From NCBI RefSeq assembly GCF_016765655.2, contig NZ_CP086106.1:2786501-2850500 (forward strand): a stretch of DNA of 64,000 nucleotides. Direction: 5' to 3'. The stretch is from Skermanella mucosa. Its GTDB lineage: Bacteria > Pseudomonadota > Alphaproteobacteria > Azospirillales > Azospirillaceae. The notes beneath the pieces were generated by a model. That model was given only the letters and a program-made list of their open reading frames with translations. It did no database searches and was not told where the DNA came from. Each line of letters begins with the position of its first letter. The stretch's first letter is position 1. Shown here one piece after another: positions 8,716 through 17,287 of the stretch. The translations under genes were made by a program, and so were the position numbers.

Positions 8716-9711
8716 ATGGCAGAACCAGCAATGAATCGTCGTGCCCTGCTCGGCACCGCAGCGGCCATGACCGCGGCTGCGGCGGCAGGCCCGCTTGTCG
8801 CCGGCAGTGCCCAGGCCCAGGGCGCACCGCCGCAGGCCAACGCCCAGCTTCCGGGAGCCTTCCGCTACAAGGTCGGGTCGTTCGAGGTGACATCCCTGTT
8901 CGACGGGTACGGCACCCGGCCCATGAACGACCAGTTCGTCGTCAATGCGCCGCTCGATCAGGTGCAGGAAGCTTTGAGGGACGCGTTCAGGCCGACCGAC
9001 AGTCTCCGCATCACCTACACTCCGGCGGTTGTCCATACCGGCAGCCAGATCGTCCTGCTCGACGCCGGGTCCGGCGGCAAGCTGGGGCCGACCACCGGCA
9101 TGATGAGTCGGAACATGGCCGCGGCCGGGATCGAGCCGGCCTCGATCACCACCCTGGTGATCTCCCATTTCCACGGCGACCACATCTCGGGGATCAAGGG
9201 CACCGACAACAGCCTCGCCTTTCCCAACGCCGAGATCCTGGTCCCGGAAGCGGAATGGGCCTATTGGATGGACGATGGCGAGATGAGCCGGGCGCCGGCC
9301 GGACGGAAGCCGGCTTTCGAACTGGTCCGCTCAACCTTCGGCGATCTCGGCGACCGGGTCCGGCGCTACAAATCCGACGAGGAGATCATCCCCGGTTTCA
9401 CCGCCGTCGAGGCCCACGGCCATACGCCCGGCCATACCGCGCTCCAGATCTCGTCAGGCAACGAAACGGTCATGGCGCTGGCCGACACCACCAACGTCCC
9501 GTTCCTGTTCGTGCGGAACCCCGACTGGTCGGCGGTGTTTGACATGGATGCCGATATGGCCCGGGCGACGCGCCGAAGACTGCTCGACCGGATCGCGGCT
9601 GACCGCGTCCTGGCGTTCGGTTACCATTGGGGCCTGCCCAATGCCGGCCATATCCGCCGCGAAGGCTCGGGATACGAGTTCGCACCGCTGAATTACGTAC
9701 AGACCCTCTGA
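8716..9711 (+). CDS. Tat-exported MBL-fold metallo-hydrolase
   Basis: A 331-residue metallo-beta-lactamase-fold protein. It opens with a twin-arginine signal (MNRRALLGTAAAMTAAAAA, then AQAQG), so it is exported folded, probably with its metals. The metal site HFHGDH is at about residues 151-156, with later ligands in AHGHTPGHTALQ, ALADTTN and GYHWG. I chose the ATG at 8716 since AGGAGG stands at 8701-8706; upstream in-frame starts lack this and dilute the Tat signal. The fold covers lactonases, glyoxalase II, sulfatases and beta-lactamases. The divergent acylase raises the idea of periplasmic signal or amide breakdown, but this is unproven. Confidence 0.9.
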   Translation: MAEPAMNRRALLGTAAAMTAAAAAGPLVAGSAQAQGAPPQANAQLPGAFRYKVGSFEVTSLFDGYGTRPMNDQFVVNAPLDQVQEALRDAFRPTDSLRITYTPAVVHTGSQIVLLDAGSGGKLGPTTGMMSRNMAAAGIEPASITTLVISHFHGDHISGIKGTDNSLAFPNAEILVPEAEWAYWMDDGEMSRAPAGRKPAFELVRSTFGDLGDRVRRYKSDEEIIPGFTAVEAHGHTPGHTALQISSGNETVMALADTTNVPFLFVRNPDWSAVFDMDADMARATRRRLLDRIAADRVLAFGYHWGLPNAGHIRREGSGYEFAPLNYVQTL

Positions 9712-9747
9712 TCGACCCGGGTGACGGAACGGGAAAGGTAGGACTTC

Positions 9748-10245
9748 ATGAAGCTAGACGGTTCATGCCGCTGCGGCGCGGTCAAGTTCTCCCTGAACTC
9801 CCCTACGCCTGTCCCCTTCATGTACTGCTATTGCTCGATCTGCCGGAAAAGCGCCGGCGGCGGCGGTTACGCCATCAATCTCGGCGGCGACGCCGACACC
9901 CTGGTGGTTCTTCAAGGCAAGGAGGAGATCGCGACGTGGCGGGCTCCGATGCAGGATCCCGAACACCCAGGCGAGACCAGCCTTGGCACCTCGCACCGGC
10001 GTTTCTGCGCCAAGTGCGGGTCCGCCCTGTGGGCGGAGGACCCGGCTTGGCCGGACCTGGTCCACCCCTTCGCGTCGGCGATCGACACCCCGCTGCCTGT
10101 GCCGCCGGAGCGGGTCCATATCATGCTGGATTTCAAGGCGCCGTGGGTGACGGTACCCTCGGGACCGGGCGAGGTTCATTTCGCCCGGTATCCCGACCTG
10201 TCGCTGGAGGACTGGCATCGGCGCCACGGCCTGCTCGACCGGTGA
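9748..10245 (+). CDS. GFA (glutathione-dependent formaldehyde-activating) family protein
   Basis: A 165-residue protein with the zinc-binding cysteine layout of the GFA/CENP-V fold: C7 and C9 (CRC), C27, C29 and C32 (CYCSIC) and C87/C90 (CAKC). Family members include Gfa, which was reported to speed formation of S-hydroxymethylglutathione, though most members have no known reaction. The length is normal for single-domain members. The gene is 36 bases after the metallo-hydrolase gene on the same strand and may share its transcript. It converges on a rhodanese gene. I assign the family, not a specific function. Confidence 0.88.
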   Translation: MKLDGSCRCGAVKFSLNSPTPVPFMYCYCSICRKSAGGGGYAINLGGDADTLVVLQGKEEIATWRAPMQDPEHPGETSLGTSHRRFCAKCGSALWAEDPAWPDLVHPFASAIDTPLPVPPERVHIMLDFKAPWVTVPSGPGEVHFARYPDLSLEDWHRRHGLLDR

Positions 10246-10263
10246 AGCGGCCGGAGCCCTGCG

Positions 10264-10683
10264 TCAGCCCTGGCTCCAAGGCAGGCCGGACCGCTTCCAG
10301 CCGGCGACGGTGCCCCGGTGGCCCTGCTCATCCTTCGGCCCTTCGAAGCCGTCTTCGATGTTGAAGACCTGGGTGTAACCGTGTTGGGCGGCCAGTTTCG
10401 CGGCGGCCGTGCTGCGCACGCCGGAACGGCAGAGGAAATAGACCTTGTCCTCCGGCTCCACTCCTTCCACCCGCAGTTTGTGGATGAAGTCAGCCTCCAC
10501 CTCCATTCCTGGATACACCTGCCACTGGATCCTGACCGGCGCCTTGCCGATCGAGGACATGTCCGGCTGTCCGACGAACGACCATTCGGGCGTTGTCCGG
10601 ACATCCACCAACTTGGCGGAGGGGTCGGTCTTCAGTGCCTCCCATACGTCCTTCGGCTGCACGTTCGGAATGTCTTCGCTCAT
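10264..10683 (-). CDS. Rhodanese-like domain protein
   Basis: A 139-residue single rhodanese domain without signal peptide. LVDVRTTPEW is the CH2A-like element and the active loop is CRSGVRS, with C85 as the sulfur-carrying cysteine. The six-residue loop after the cysteine fits sulfurtransferases rather than Cdc25-type phosphatases. The domain ends with the GYTQVFNIEDGFEG segment and a short tail (GWKRSGLPW) common in alphaproteobacterial members. It probably moves sulfane sulfur in the cytoplasm. It lies downstream of a small hypothetical gene on the same strand, with a strong palindrome between them. The physiological acceptor is unknown. Confidence 0.92.
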   Translation of the reverse strand: MSEDIPNVQPKDVWEALKTDPSAKLVDVRTTPEWSFVGQPDMSSIGKAPVRIQWQVYPGMEVEADFIHKLRVEGVEPEDKVYFLCRSGVRSTAAAKLAAQHGYTQVFNIEDGFEGPKDEQGHRGTVAGWKRSGLPWSQG

Positions 10684-10708
10684 TGTTCCAAGCTCTCCCT
10701 TCAGGTTC

Positions 10709-10736
10709 GTGACGGGCCGGCGCGCCGGCCCGTCAC
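10709..10736. terminator. Perfect 28-base palindrome between two minus-strand genes
   Basis: GTGACGGGCCGGCG is followed at once by its exact reverse complement, giving a 14-base-pair stem with little or no loop. It is between a small hypothetical gene and the rhodanese gene. It could terminate the small gene or protect mRNA ends. No T-run follows on either strand. Confidence 0.5.
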
Positions 10737-10759
10737 TCTCCGGACGCTCGGGCGGGCGG

Positions 10760-10969
10760 TCAAGGGCGCATCATGGCACGGCCGGATCGCAGGGACGTCT
10801 CCAGGCGGCGCGCCTCGCGCTCGGCCTGGGCGGGACTCTTGAAGATACGGCCATCCAGTGCCCGTGCCGCGGCATCGGACGCGAAGAAGCGATATCCGCC
10901 GTCCTGGAGGACGACGACTCCGACGGCGTTTCCGGCCGTCTCTATGATGAAGGCGGGTGCTGTAGACAT
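10760..10969 (-). CDS. Small hypothetical protein, 69 residues
   Basis: I recognise no family. The protein starts MSTAPAFIIETAG, followed by a beta-rich segment (NAVGVVVLQDGGYRFFASD), then an alpha-helical, arginine-rich tail (SPAQAEREARRLETSLRSG). The layout, a short beta hairpin with RFFA and then a helix, resembles small proteins common in alphaproteobacteria whose role is unknown. GGAG lies six bases before the ATG at 10969. A longer in-frame start upstream would read through the sfsA leader and lacks a ribosome site. It sits back to back with sfsA, with about 165 bases between the two starts. Confidence 0.7.
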   Translation of the reverse strand: MSTAPAFIIETAGNAVGVVVLQDGGYRFFASDAAARALDGRIFKSPAQAEREARRLETSLRSGRAMMRP

Positions 10970-11134
10970 ACTCAACTCCGAGAAGCCGCTTCGAGCGCGG
11001 CAGCGGTCTAACAGCGGGATCAGGTTTACGTTCCGTTCCGAACTTTCCGGACGGCATGGATGTGCGAAAACGAACATGCCGCGCCTCGCCTCTCCTTGCC
11101 GTTCCCCGACCCGGGCGGCTAGAAGGTCAGGACC

Positions 11135-11905
11135 ATGACGCCCCCGACCGCGACGCCAGCCCCATCCCCGCCCTCGCCCGGCATCCGTTTCGCCGCCACG
11201 CTGACCGAGGGGCGGCTCGTCCAGCGCTATAAGCGCTTCCTGGCGGACGTGGCCATGTCGGACGGCGCCGTGGTGACCGCCCATGTGCCGAACTCGGGCG
11301 CCATGCTCGGCCTAAACGCCCCAGGGTCCCGGGTCTGGCTGTCCCGGTCGGACAACCCGGCGCGGAAGCTGGCCTATACCCTGGAACTGGTCGAATCCGA
11401 CGGCCACCTGATCGGCGTCAACACGGGCCATCCCAATGCGATCGCCGCTGCCGCCGTCCGCGCCGGCGCGATCCCGGAACTGGCCGGCTACCCGACGGTG
11501 CGGCGCGAGGTCAAGTACGGGCGCAACTCCCGGATCGACCTGCTGCTCGAGGCGGACGGCCGCCCGAACGCTTATGTCGAGGTCAAGAACGTCCATCTGC
11601 GCCGCCGGGACCGGTACGGCGGAACGGCCGCCGAATTCCCCGACTGCGTCACGGCGCGGGGCGCCAAGCACCTCCTCGAGCTTGCGGACATGGTTGCCTC
11701 GGGGTGCAGATCGGTCATGCTGTACCTTGTGCAACGCACGGATTGCGACCACTTCCGAGTCGCACATGACATCGACCCGGCCTACCATCGGGGTCTGGTC
11801 GACGCGAGGAATGCCGGTGTCGAGACCTTGTGCTATTCATGCACCGTCTCGCCGGAGGCGATCCTGCTGGAGCGGCCTCTCCCGGTGCATCTTGAACTTG
11901 CTTGA
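11135..11905 (+). CDS. sfsA: SfsA family DNA/RNA nuclease-like protein
   Basis: A 256-residue SfsA protein. The N-terminal OB-like part reads LVQRYKRFLADV and VTAHVPNSGAMLGL. The nuclease-like core carries SRIDLLLE and AYVEVKNVHLR, the D/E-x-K pattern of the restriction-endonuclease fold, then FPDCVTARGAKHLLEL. In E. coli SfsA was named for sugar fermentation stimulation and binds DNA; nuclease activity is suggested by the fold. Length is near the usual 230-250 with a proline-rich N-terminal extension. The stop comes 18 bases before map, and sfsA-map adjacency is common in alphaproteobacteria. Confidence 0.95.
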   Translation: MTPPTATPAPSPPSPGIRFAATLTEGRLVQRYKRFLADVAMSDGAVVTAHVPNSGAMLGLNAPGSRVWLSRSDNPARKLAYTLELVESDGHLIGVNTGHPNAIAAAAVRAGAIPELAGYPTVRREVKYGRNSRIDLLLEADGRPNAYVEVKNVHLRRRDRYGGTAAEFPDCVTARGAKHLLELADMVASGCRSVMLYLVQRTDCDHFRVAHDIDPAYHRGLVDARNAGVETLCYSCTVSPEAILLERPLPVHLELA

Positions 11906-11922
11906 AACCCTACGGGACCAGA

Positions 11923-12753
11923 ATGACTAGAGCTGAAGCGGCCCAGACCGACGACCTTGACTCCAACCGGATCCGTCTGCATGGGCCCGAGGATTTCGCA
12001 GGCATGCGCAAGGCCGGTCAGCTGGCCGCCGCGACGCTGGACTTCATCACGCCCCATGTGGTCCCCGGCGTCACCACGGGCGAGATCGACGGCCTGTGCG
12101 AGACCTTCATCCGCGACCACGGCGCGGTGCCGGCGCCGCTGGGTTACCGCGGGTATCCCAAGTCCACCTGCATCTCGATCAACCACGTGGTCTGCCACGG
12201 CATTCCCGGCGACAAGCGGCTGCGTGACGGCGACATCCTGAACATCGACATCACCGTCATCCTGGACGGCTGGTTCGGCGACACCAGCCGGATGTTCCTG
12301 GCCGGCGACGCCGTCAGCGTCAAGGCGCGCAAGCTGGTGGACGTCACCTACGATTCGCTGATGCTCGGCATCGCGGCGGTCAAGCCGGGCGCCACCCTGG
12401 GCGACATCGGATATGCGATCCAGAAGTACGCCGAGTCCCACCGGTTCTCGATCGTGCGCGACTTCTGCGGCCACGGCGTGGGCCGCGTTTTCCACGACGC
12501 GCCGTCCGTGCTGCATTTCGGGCAGCCCGGGCGCGGTACCGTGCTGCGCGAGGGCATGTTCTTTACGATCGAGCCGATGATCAACGCCGGCCGCTACGAC
12601 GTGAAGATCCTGTCCGACGGCTGGACCGCGGTCACCAAGGACAAGAGCCTGTCGGCCCAGTTCGAGCATTCCATCGGCGTCACCAAGGACGGCTGCGAGA
12701 TCTTTACGCTCTCGCCCGCCGGGTACACCAAGCCGCCCTACATCACCGGCTGA
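11923..12753 (+). CDS. map: Type I methionine aminopeptidase
   Basis: A 276-residue enzyme that removes the initiator methionine from new proteins. The five metal ligands are visible: two aspartates in NIDITVILDGWFGDTS, histidine in CGHGVG, and glutamates in FTIEPM and AQFEHSIG. The substrate histidine in INHVVCHGIPG is present. I chose the ATG at 11923; a TTG at 11902 overlapping the sfsA stop would add seven residues. The N-terminal tail before IRLHGPEDF is somewhat longer than in E. coli Map. It probably shares a transcript with sfsA. Confidence 0.96.
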   Translation: MTRAEAAQTDDLDSNRIRLHGPEDFAGMRKAGQLAAATLDFITPHVVPGVTTGEIDGLCETFIRDHGAVPAPLGYRGYPKSTCISINHVVCHGIPGDKRLRDGDILNIDITVILDGWFGDTSRMFLAGDAVSVKARKLVDVTYDSLMLGIAAVKPGATLGDIGYAIQKYAESHRFSIVRDFCGHGVGRVFHDAPSVLHFGQPGRGTVLREGMFFTIEPMINAGRYDVKILSDGWTAVTKDKSLSAQFEHSIGVTKDGCEIFTLSPAGYTKPPYITG

Positions 12754-12779
12754 CAACCGACACGCGACACGTCTATAGT
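12750..12779 (+). promoter_or_regulatory. Candidate sigma-70 promoter for radC
   Basis: CTGACA (12750-12755) and TATAGT (12774-12779) are 18 bases apart. Transcription would begin near 12787, only 8 bases before the ATG at 12795, which favours the GTG at 12819 as the radC start. Confidence 0.42.
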
Positions 12780-12818
12780 CCTGCATTCCACTGCATGCAG
12801 AACTGTCGCGAGGATCGC

Positions 12819-13556
12819 GTGACCGACACAGAACCGGCCAGAACAGAAGGCGCCCTGGCGGCCGGTACCCTGGAGGACGCGGGGCCGGACCATCTCGGCC
12901 ACCGCGATCGCCTGCGAACCCGTTTCCTGACGGCGGGCGCCGACGCGCTCCAGGACTACGAGTTGCTGGAGCTGCTGCTGTTCGCGGCGCTCCCCCGTCG
13001 CGACGTCAAGCCGCTCGCCAAAAGCCTCTTGCGCGCCTTCGGTGGCCTGTGGGGGGTGCTGAACGCTCCGCCGGAGGCGCTGCGCCGCCAGTTTCCCAAA
13101 CTGACCGACGGCACCATCGCCGCGCTGACGGTGGTCGGCGCGGCCGCGCTCCGCATGACCCGGCAGGAGATCATGGACAAGCCGGTGCTCAGCACGTGGC
13201 AGCGCTTGCTCGACTATTGCCAGGGGACCATGGCGAACCTGCCGACGGAGCAGTTCCGCCTGCTGTTCCTGGACCGCAAGAACGTGCTGATCGCCGACGA
13301 AGTGCAGCAGCGCGGCACCGTGGACCATACGCCGGTCTATCCCCGCGAGGTGGTCAAGCGGGCGCTGGAACTGGGCGCGTCCGCAATCATCCTGGTCCAC
13401 AACCACCCGAGCGGCGACCCCACGCCCAGCCGCGCCGACATCGAGATGACGAAGGAGATCGCCCGGGCTGCCGCGGCGCTCGGCATGCAGATCCACGATC
13501 ATCTCGTGATCGGCAAGGGCAAGCACAGCAGCTTCAAGGCGATGGGGCTGCTCTGA
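12819..13556 (+). CDS. radC: RadC/JAB-domain protein
   Basis: A protein of about 245 residues with a helix-hairpin-helix N-terminal region (HRDRLRTRFL, LQDYELLELLLF) and a C-terminal JAB/MPN metalloprotease-like domain. The JAMM motif is intact: VHNHPSGDPTPSRADI gives H-x-H and the distal aspartate. RadC was once tied to DNA repair, but that link has been withdrawn, so the cellular role is uncertain. The start is a choice: GTG at 12819 has AGGA four bases before it and fits the promoter upstream; ATG at 12795 has no ribosome site. It is transcribed independently of map. Confidence 0.93.
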   Translation: MTDTEPARTEGALAAGTLEDAGPDHLGHRDRLRTRFLTAGADALQDYELLELLLFAALPRRDVKPLAKSLLRAFGGLWGVLNAPPEALRRQFPKLTDGTIAALTVVGAAALRMTRQEIMDKPVLSTWQRLLDYCQGTMANLPTEQFRLLFLDRKNVLIADEVQQRGTVDHTPVYPREVVKRALELGASAIILVHNHPSGDPTPSRADIEMTKEIARAAAALGMQIHDHLVIGKGKHSSFKAMGLL

Positions 13557-13560
13557 GCCT

Positions 13561-14289
13561 TCAGGAGGCGTAGTCCGGCTCCTCCCGGTCGAGGATCCGC
13601 AGCAACGCCGCGAAGTGCCGGTCGGAATTGTCCTCGCCGGCGATCTGGAGCGCCACCTTGCGCGCCAAGTCGTCGGGCACCCGCTTCAGCGGCCGGCCGG
13701 TCGACATCGCGAGCACCTGGTTCCGGCAGGCCCGCTCCAGGTAATACATGGTGTCGAAGGCGAAGGCCACGCTGTGGCCGATCACCGTCACCCCGTGGTT
13801 CGCCATGAACATGACCTGGCGGTTGCCCAGCGCGCCGCAGATCCGGTCGCCCTCCTCCTCGTCCAGTGCCAGCCCGTTGTAATCGTCGTCGTAGGCGATA
13901 CGGTCGTAGAAGCGCAGGGCATTCTGGTTCACCGGCTCCAGCCGTCCCCCTTCGAGCGAGGTCAGCGCGGTCGCATGGGGCATGTGGGTGTGCAGGATGC
14001 AGCGGGCCTGCGGAACGCCGCGGTGCAGCCTGGAATGGATGAAGAAGGCGGTCGGCTCGGGCGGCTCGCCGCCGCCCGCGACCGAGCCGTCCGGCTCGAC
14101 CAGAAGCAGGTCGGACGCCCGGATCTCCGAGAAATGCATGCCGTGCGGGTTGACCAGGAAACGGTCCCCGGCGTCGCTGACCGCGACGCTGAAATGGTTG
14201 CACACGCCCTCATGGAAGCCGAGCCTCGCGGCCCAGCGGAAGGCTGCGGCCAGTTCCACGCGCAGGCGCTGGATTTCGTCGCTCTCCAT
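13561..14289 (-). CDS. Class II aldolase/adducin family protein
   Basis: A 242-residue protein of the class II aldolase fold. Metal ligands are clear: the pair in CILHTHMPHATAL and the later histidine in FMANHGVTVIG. EGVCNHFSVAV near residue 26 is the substrate-phosphate loop region, and an acidic residue in the same segment as FIHSRLHRG may act in catalysis. Family members split sugar phosphates (fuculose, ribulose) or act as epimerases or dehydratases. This long form with VNQNALRFYDRIAYDDDYNG is widespread without a fixed reaction. It converges on radC and is divergent from the response regulator gene. Confidence 0.9.
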   Translation of the reverse strand: MESDEIQRLRVELAAAFRWAARLGFHEGVCNHFSVAVSDAGDRFLVNPHGMHFSEIRASDLLLVEPDGSVAGGGEPPEPTAFFIHSRLHRGVPQARCILHTHMPHATALTSLEGGRLEPVNQNALRFYDRIAYDDDYNGLALDEEEGDRICGALGNRQVMFMANHGVTVIGHSVAFAFDTMYYLERACRNQVLAMSTGRPLKRVPDDLARKVALQIAGEDNSDRHFAALLRILDREEPDYAS

Positions 14290-14436
14290 GGATGTCTCTC
14301 CCCTCCCCGTTGTGCTGCCGCCCCTCCGGGGGTGCGGTCAATTCTCCCAGGCAGCAGTATTAGAGAAACCCCGCCCTGACCAACTCTGCTATAAGGCTTA
14401 TCCATACACCTTTCGGCATAGCCACAAGGCCCCTGC

Positions 14437-15627
14437 ATGAGCGAATTGGATTTCCGTGATGCCCGCGTGCTGATCATAGACGATCAGGAGATGAATATCG
14501 CGATGTTGTCGGGCATGCTGAAGAAGCACGGATTCCGCCAGCGTTTTTCGGCGAACGATCCGTTCGTCGGGATCGAGATGTTCCAGCGGATCGCTCCCCA
14601 CCTCGTGCTGCTCGATATCGAGATGCCCGGCCTTGACGGCTATGGCGTGCTGGCCAGGATCCGCGCGATCAGTCCCGACGTGATGATCCCCGTGATCGTG
14701 CTGACCGCCCATACGGAACAGGCCGTGCGGCTCAAGGCGATCGACGCCGGGGCCAGCGATTTCCTGACCAAGCCGTTCGACGGGATGGAGGTCATCGGCC
14801 GGGCGCGGAACATGTCGATCCTGGGCATGATGTCGCGCCGCATCGCCGACGAGAACCGCCGTTTGGACGAGGCGGTGCGGGCGCGGACAGCCAAGCTGGA
14901 GCAGATGGTCGAGATCCTGCGCACCGCCGAATCGGCCCTGTCGGCGAAGGTCAGCGCCGCCGACGAGTCGACGACCCTGATGCGCAACCTGGCTTCCCGG
15001 GGCGCCCGCAGTTTCGCCGCCCTGGCCGATACCATCATGGAAACCAGCCTGGCCAATGCCGGCGAAACACCGGAATGGCTGGCGGTCAGCGGGATCGCCG
15101 AGCGGATCAAGCTGACCGCGGAGGAGATCGAACTGGTCGCCGATGCAGAGCGGCGCGACCTGACGGTGTCGCGCCAGCGCGTCGAGCTGAAGGGGGCCGT
15201 CAACGGAGCCATTGCCGCCGTCGCCGGAACCGCGGAAGCCCGCAAGGTCACCATCTCGGTGGACCTGGAATCGGCTCCGGCCGCCGTGATCACCGACAAG
15301 AGCTGGTTCGGCGTGTCGCTTCAGCGGGTGCTGGCCGAAGCGATAGACTGCACGCCCCCATCGGGCGCCGTGAAGGTGTCGTGGGATGGATCCGGCGGTC
15401 CGGGATGGCTGTCGGTCGCCGACGGCGGCTCTCCGGTCGTCCTGGCGCAGCCGCGGGAACTCGCGATGCCCTTCGACGTGAGACGGGTCCAGCCGGCGGC
15501 GCGGGACGCGCGCACCGGCCTCGGCCTCGCCATCGCCGCCGCCCTGAGCCAGATGATGGGTTCGGAACTGGAGATCGCAGGAACGAGCGAAGGCGCCGTC
15601 TACCGCATCAGGCTGACGCCGGAGTGA
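14437..15627 (+). CDS. Response regulator fused to a degenerate histidine-kinase module
   Basis: A 396-residue cytoplasmic protein. Residues 1-120 are an intact receiver: D15/D16, phosphoacceptor D60 in LLDIEMPG, T90 and K112 in TKPFDG. A coiled coil (135-170) leads to a DHp-like helix near 180-200 that has no histidine (RNLASRGARS replaces the H-box). The C-terminal ATPase-like part keeps VADGG (G1-like) and GLGLAIA (G2), but the N-box reads LAEAIDCT, with glutamate where asparagine normally binds magnesium-ATP. This should therefore not be a working kinase; more likely it is phosphorylated at D60 and acts through dimerisation or protein contact. No partner kinase is adjacent. Confidence 0.85.
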   Translation: MSELDFRDARVLIIDDQEMNIAMLSGMLKKHGFRQRFSANDPFVGIEMFQRIAPHLVLLDIEMPGLDGYGVLARIRAISPDVMIPVIVLTAHTEQAVRLKAIDAGASDFLTKPFDGMEVIGRARNMSILGMMSRRIADENRRLDEAVRARTAKLEQMVEILRTAESALSAKVSAADESTTLMRNLASRGARSFAALADTIMETSLANAGETPEWLAVSGIAERIKLTAEEIELVADAERRDLTVSRQRVELKGAVNGAIAAVAGTAEARKVTISVDLESAPAAVITDKSWFGVSLQRVLAEAIDCTPPSGAVKVSWDGSGGPGWLSVADGGSPVVLAQPRELAMPFDVRRVQPAARDARTGLGLAIAAALSQMMGSELEIAGTSEGAVYRIRLTPE

Positions 15628-15651
15628 TGCCGGACCTGCATATCGCGCCGC

Positions 15652-15816
15652 CTATAGTTTGTCCTTGAGATTTCCGGCGCCCTTCTGGATCTTGCCTTCG
15701 GCCTTATCTAGGCTTCCCTCATCCCTCAAGGCTTGGTTGCCGGTCAAATCCCCGATCTCCTTCTTGATGTCGCCTTTGATGTCTTTTGCCGCGCCGGCGA
15801 TCTGGTCCCGATTCAT
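15652..15816 (-). CDS. CsbD family small stress protein
   Basis: A 54-residue, charged, lysine- and glycine-rich protein. It starts MNRDQIAGAAKDIKGDIKKE, continues IGDLTGNQALRDEGSLDKAEG and ends KIQKGAGNLKDKL. This is the CsbD-like pattern (also called YjbJ), a small, probably disordered protein induced in general stress in many bacteria. AAGGAA lies seven bases before the ATG. It converges on the response regulator gene and is divergent from purB. Its biochemical role is unknown across the family. Confidence 0.88.
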   Translation of the reverse strand: MNRDQIAGAAKDIKGDIKKEIGDLTGNQALRDEGSLDKAEGKIQKGAGNLKDKL

Positions 15817-15981
15817 GGTCCATTCCTTCGTTTCGTCGAATGAAGGCGAAACCCGCGATTGACCTTTTAGTTGCCGATGGCAGGAGAATCGATTCGGACT
15901 GCGCCCTATGGCGGATTCCCGTCGCGCCCGCTATGGTCGCCCCGTCGCCCGCTGCCCTGCCGCTGCCCTGAGAGATGAACG

Positions 15982-17277
15982 ATGATTCCGCGCTACAGCC
16001 GCCCGGAAATGGCCCGTATCTGGGAGCCCGAGAACAAGTTCCGCATCTGGTTCGAGATCGAAGCACATGCCTGTGACGCCCAGGCCGAACTGGGCGTGAT
16101 CCCCCGCTCCGCCGCCGAGGCCGTGTGGCAGAAGGGCAAGTTCGACATCGCCCGGATCGACGAAATCGAGCGCGAAACCAAGCACGACGTCATCGCCTTC
16201 CTGACGAACCTCGCGGAGTATGTCGGTCCGGACGCCCGCTTCGTGCACCAGGGCATGACTTCCTCCGATGTGCTGGACACCACCCTGGCGGTCCAGCTGG
16301 CCCAGGCTTCCGACCTGCTGCTGGCCGACCTGGATGCCCTGCTGTCTGCCTTGAAGCGCCGCGCGATCGAGCACAAGGATACGCCCACCATCGGCCGGAG
16401 CCACGGCATCCATGCCGAGCCGACGACATTCGGGCTGAAGCTGGCGGGACACTACGCCGCTTTCGCGCGCAACCGGGAACGGCTGGTCGCCGCCCGCGCG
16501 GAGATCGCGACCTGCGCCATTTCCGGCGCGGTGGGCACCTTCGCGAACATCGACCCCTTCGTCGAGAAGTACGTGGCGGACAAGATGGGGCTGGCGGTCG
16601 AACCGGTCTCCACCCAGGTCATCCCGCGCGACCGCCACGCCATGTTCTTCGCGACTCTTGGGGTGATCGCCTCCTCGATCGAGAACCTCGCGGTCGAAGT
16701 CCGCCATCTCCAGCGCACCGAGGTGCGGGAGGCGGAGGAGTATTTCTCGCCGGGCCAGAAGGGTTCCTCGGCGATGCCGCACAAGCGCAACCCCGTCCTG
16801 TCGGAGAACCTGACCGGGCTGGCGCGGCTGGTCCGCGCCGCCGTAACGCCGGCCCTGGAGAACGTGGCGCTCTGGCACGAGCGCGACATCTCCCATTCGT
16901 CCGTGGAGCGGGTGATGGGGCCCGACGCCACCATCGCGCTGGACTTCGCGCTGGGGCGCACGATCGGCATGATGGAGAAGCTGGTCGTCTATCCGGAGCG
17001 GATGCGCCGGAACCTGGACGACCTCGGCGGCCTCGTCTTCTCGCAGCGGGTGTTGCTGGCCCTGACCCAGGCAGGCATGAGCCGCGAGGGCGCCTATGTA
17101 GCCGTCCAGCGCAACGCCATGAAGGTGTGGGAGAGCGGCGGCAGTTTCCTGCAGAACCTGCAGGGCGACGCCGAGGTCGCGCAACACATCGATGCCGACG
17201 CGCTCGCCGCCCTGTTCAACATGGCCTACCACACCAAGCACGTGAACACGATCTTCAAGCGCGTGTTCGGCGAGTGA
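15982..17277 (+). CDS. purB: Adenylosuccinate lyase
   Basis: A 431-residue enzyme that makes AICAR from SAICAR and AMP from adenylosuccinate in purine synthesis. It has the fumarase-superfamily marks: FVHQGMTSSDVLDTTLA, TIGRSHGIHAEPTTFG (catalytic histidine) and the signature loop GQKGSSAMPHKRNPV with the catalytic serine. Length is that of the bacterial short form. It is upstream of purC and purS on the same strand, with a DUF1476 gene in opposite orientation and an NRDE gene in between. The start follows a weak GAGAG and begins exactly at MIPRYSRPEM, as in relatives. Confidence 0.97.
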   Translation: MIPRYSRPEMARIWEPENKFRIWFEIEAHACDAQAELGVIPRSAAEAVWQKGKFDIARIDEIERETKHDVIAFLTNLAEYVGPDARFVHQGMTSSDVLDTTLAVQLAQASDLLLADLDALLSALKRRAIEHKDTPTIGRSHGIHAEPTTFGLKLAGHYAAFARNRERLVAARAEIATCAISGAVGTFANIDPFVEKYVADKMGLAVEPVSTQVIPRDRHAMFFATLGVIASSIENLAVEVRHLQRTEVREAEEYFSPGQKGSSAMPHKRNPVLSENLTGLARLVRAAVTPALENVALWHERDISHSSVERVMGPDATIALDFALGRTIGMMEKLVVYPERMRRNLDDLGGLVFSQRVLLALTQAGMSREGAYVAVQRNAMKVWESGGSFLQNLQGDAEVAQHIDADALAALFNMAYHTKHVNTIFKRVFGE

Positions 17278-17287
17278 TCGGCGTCGT

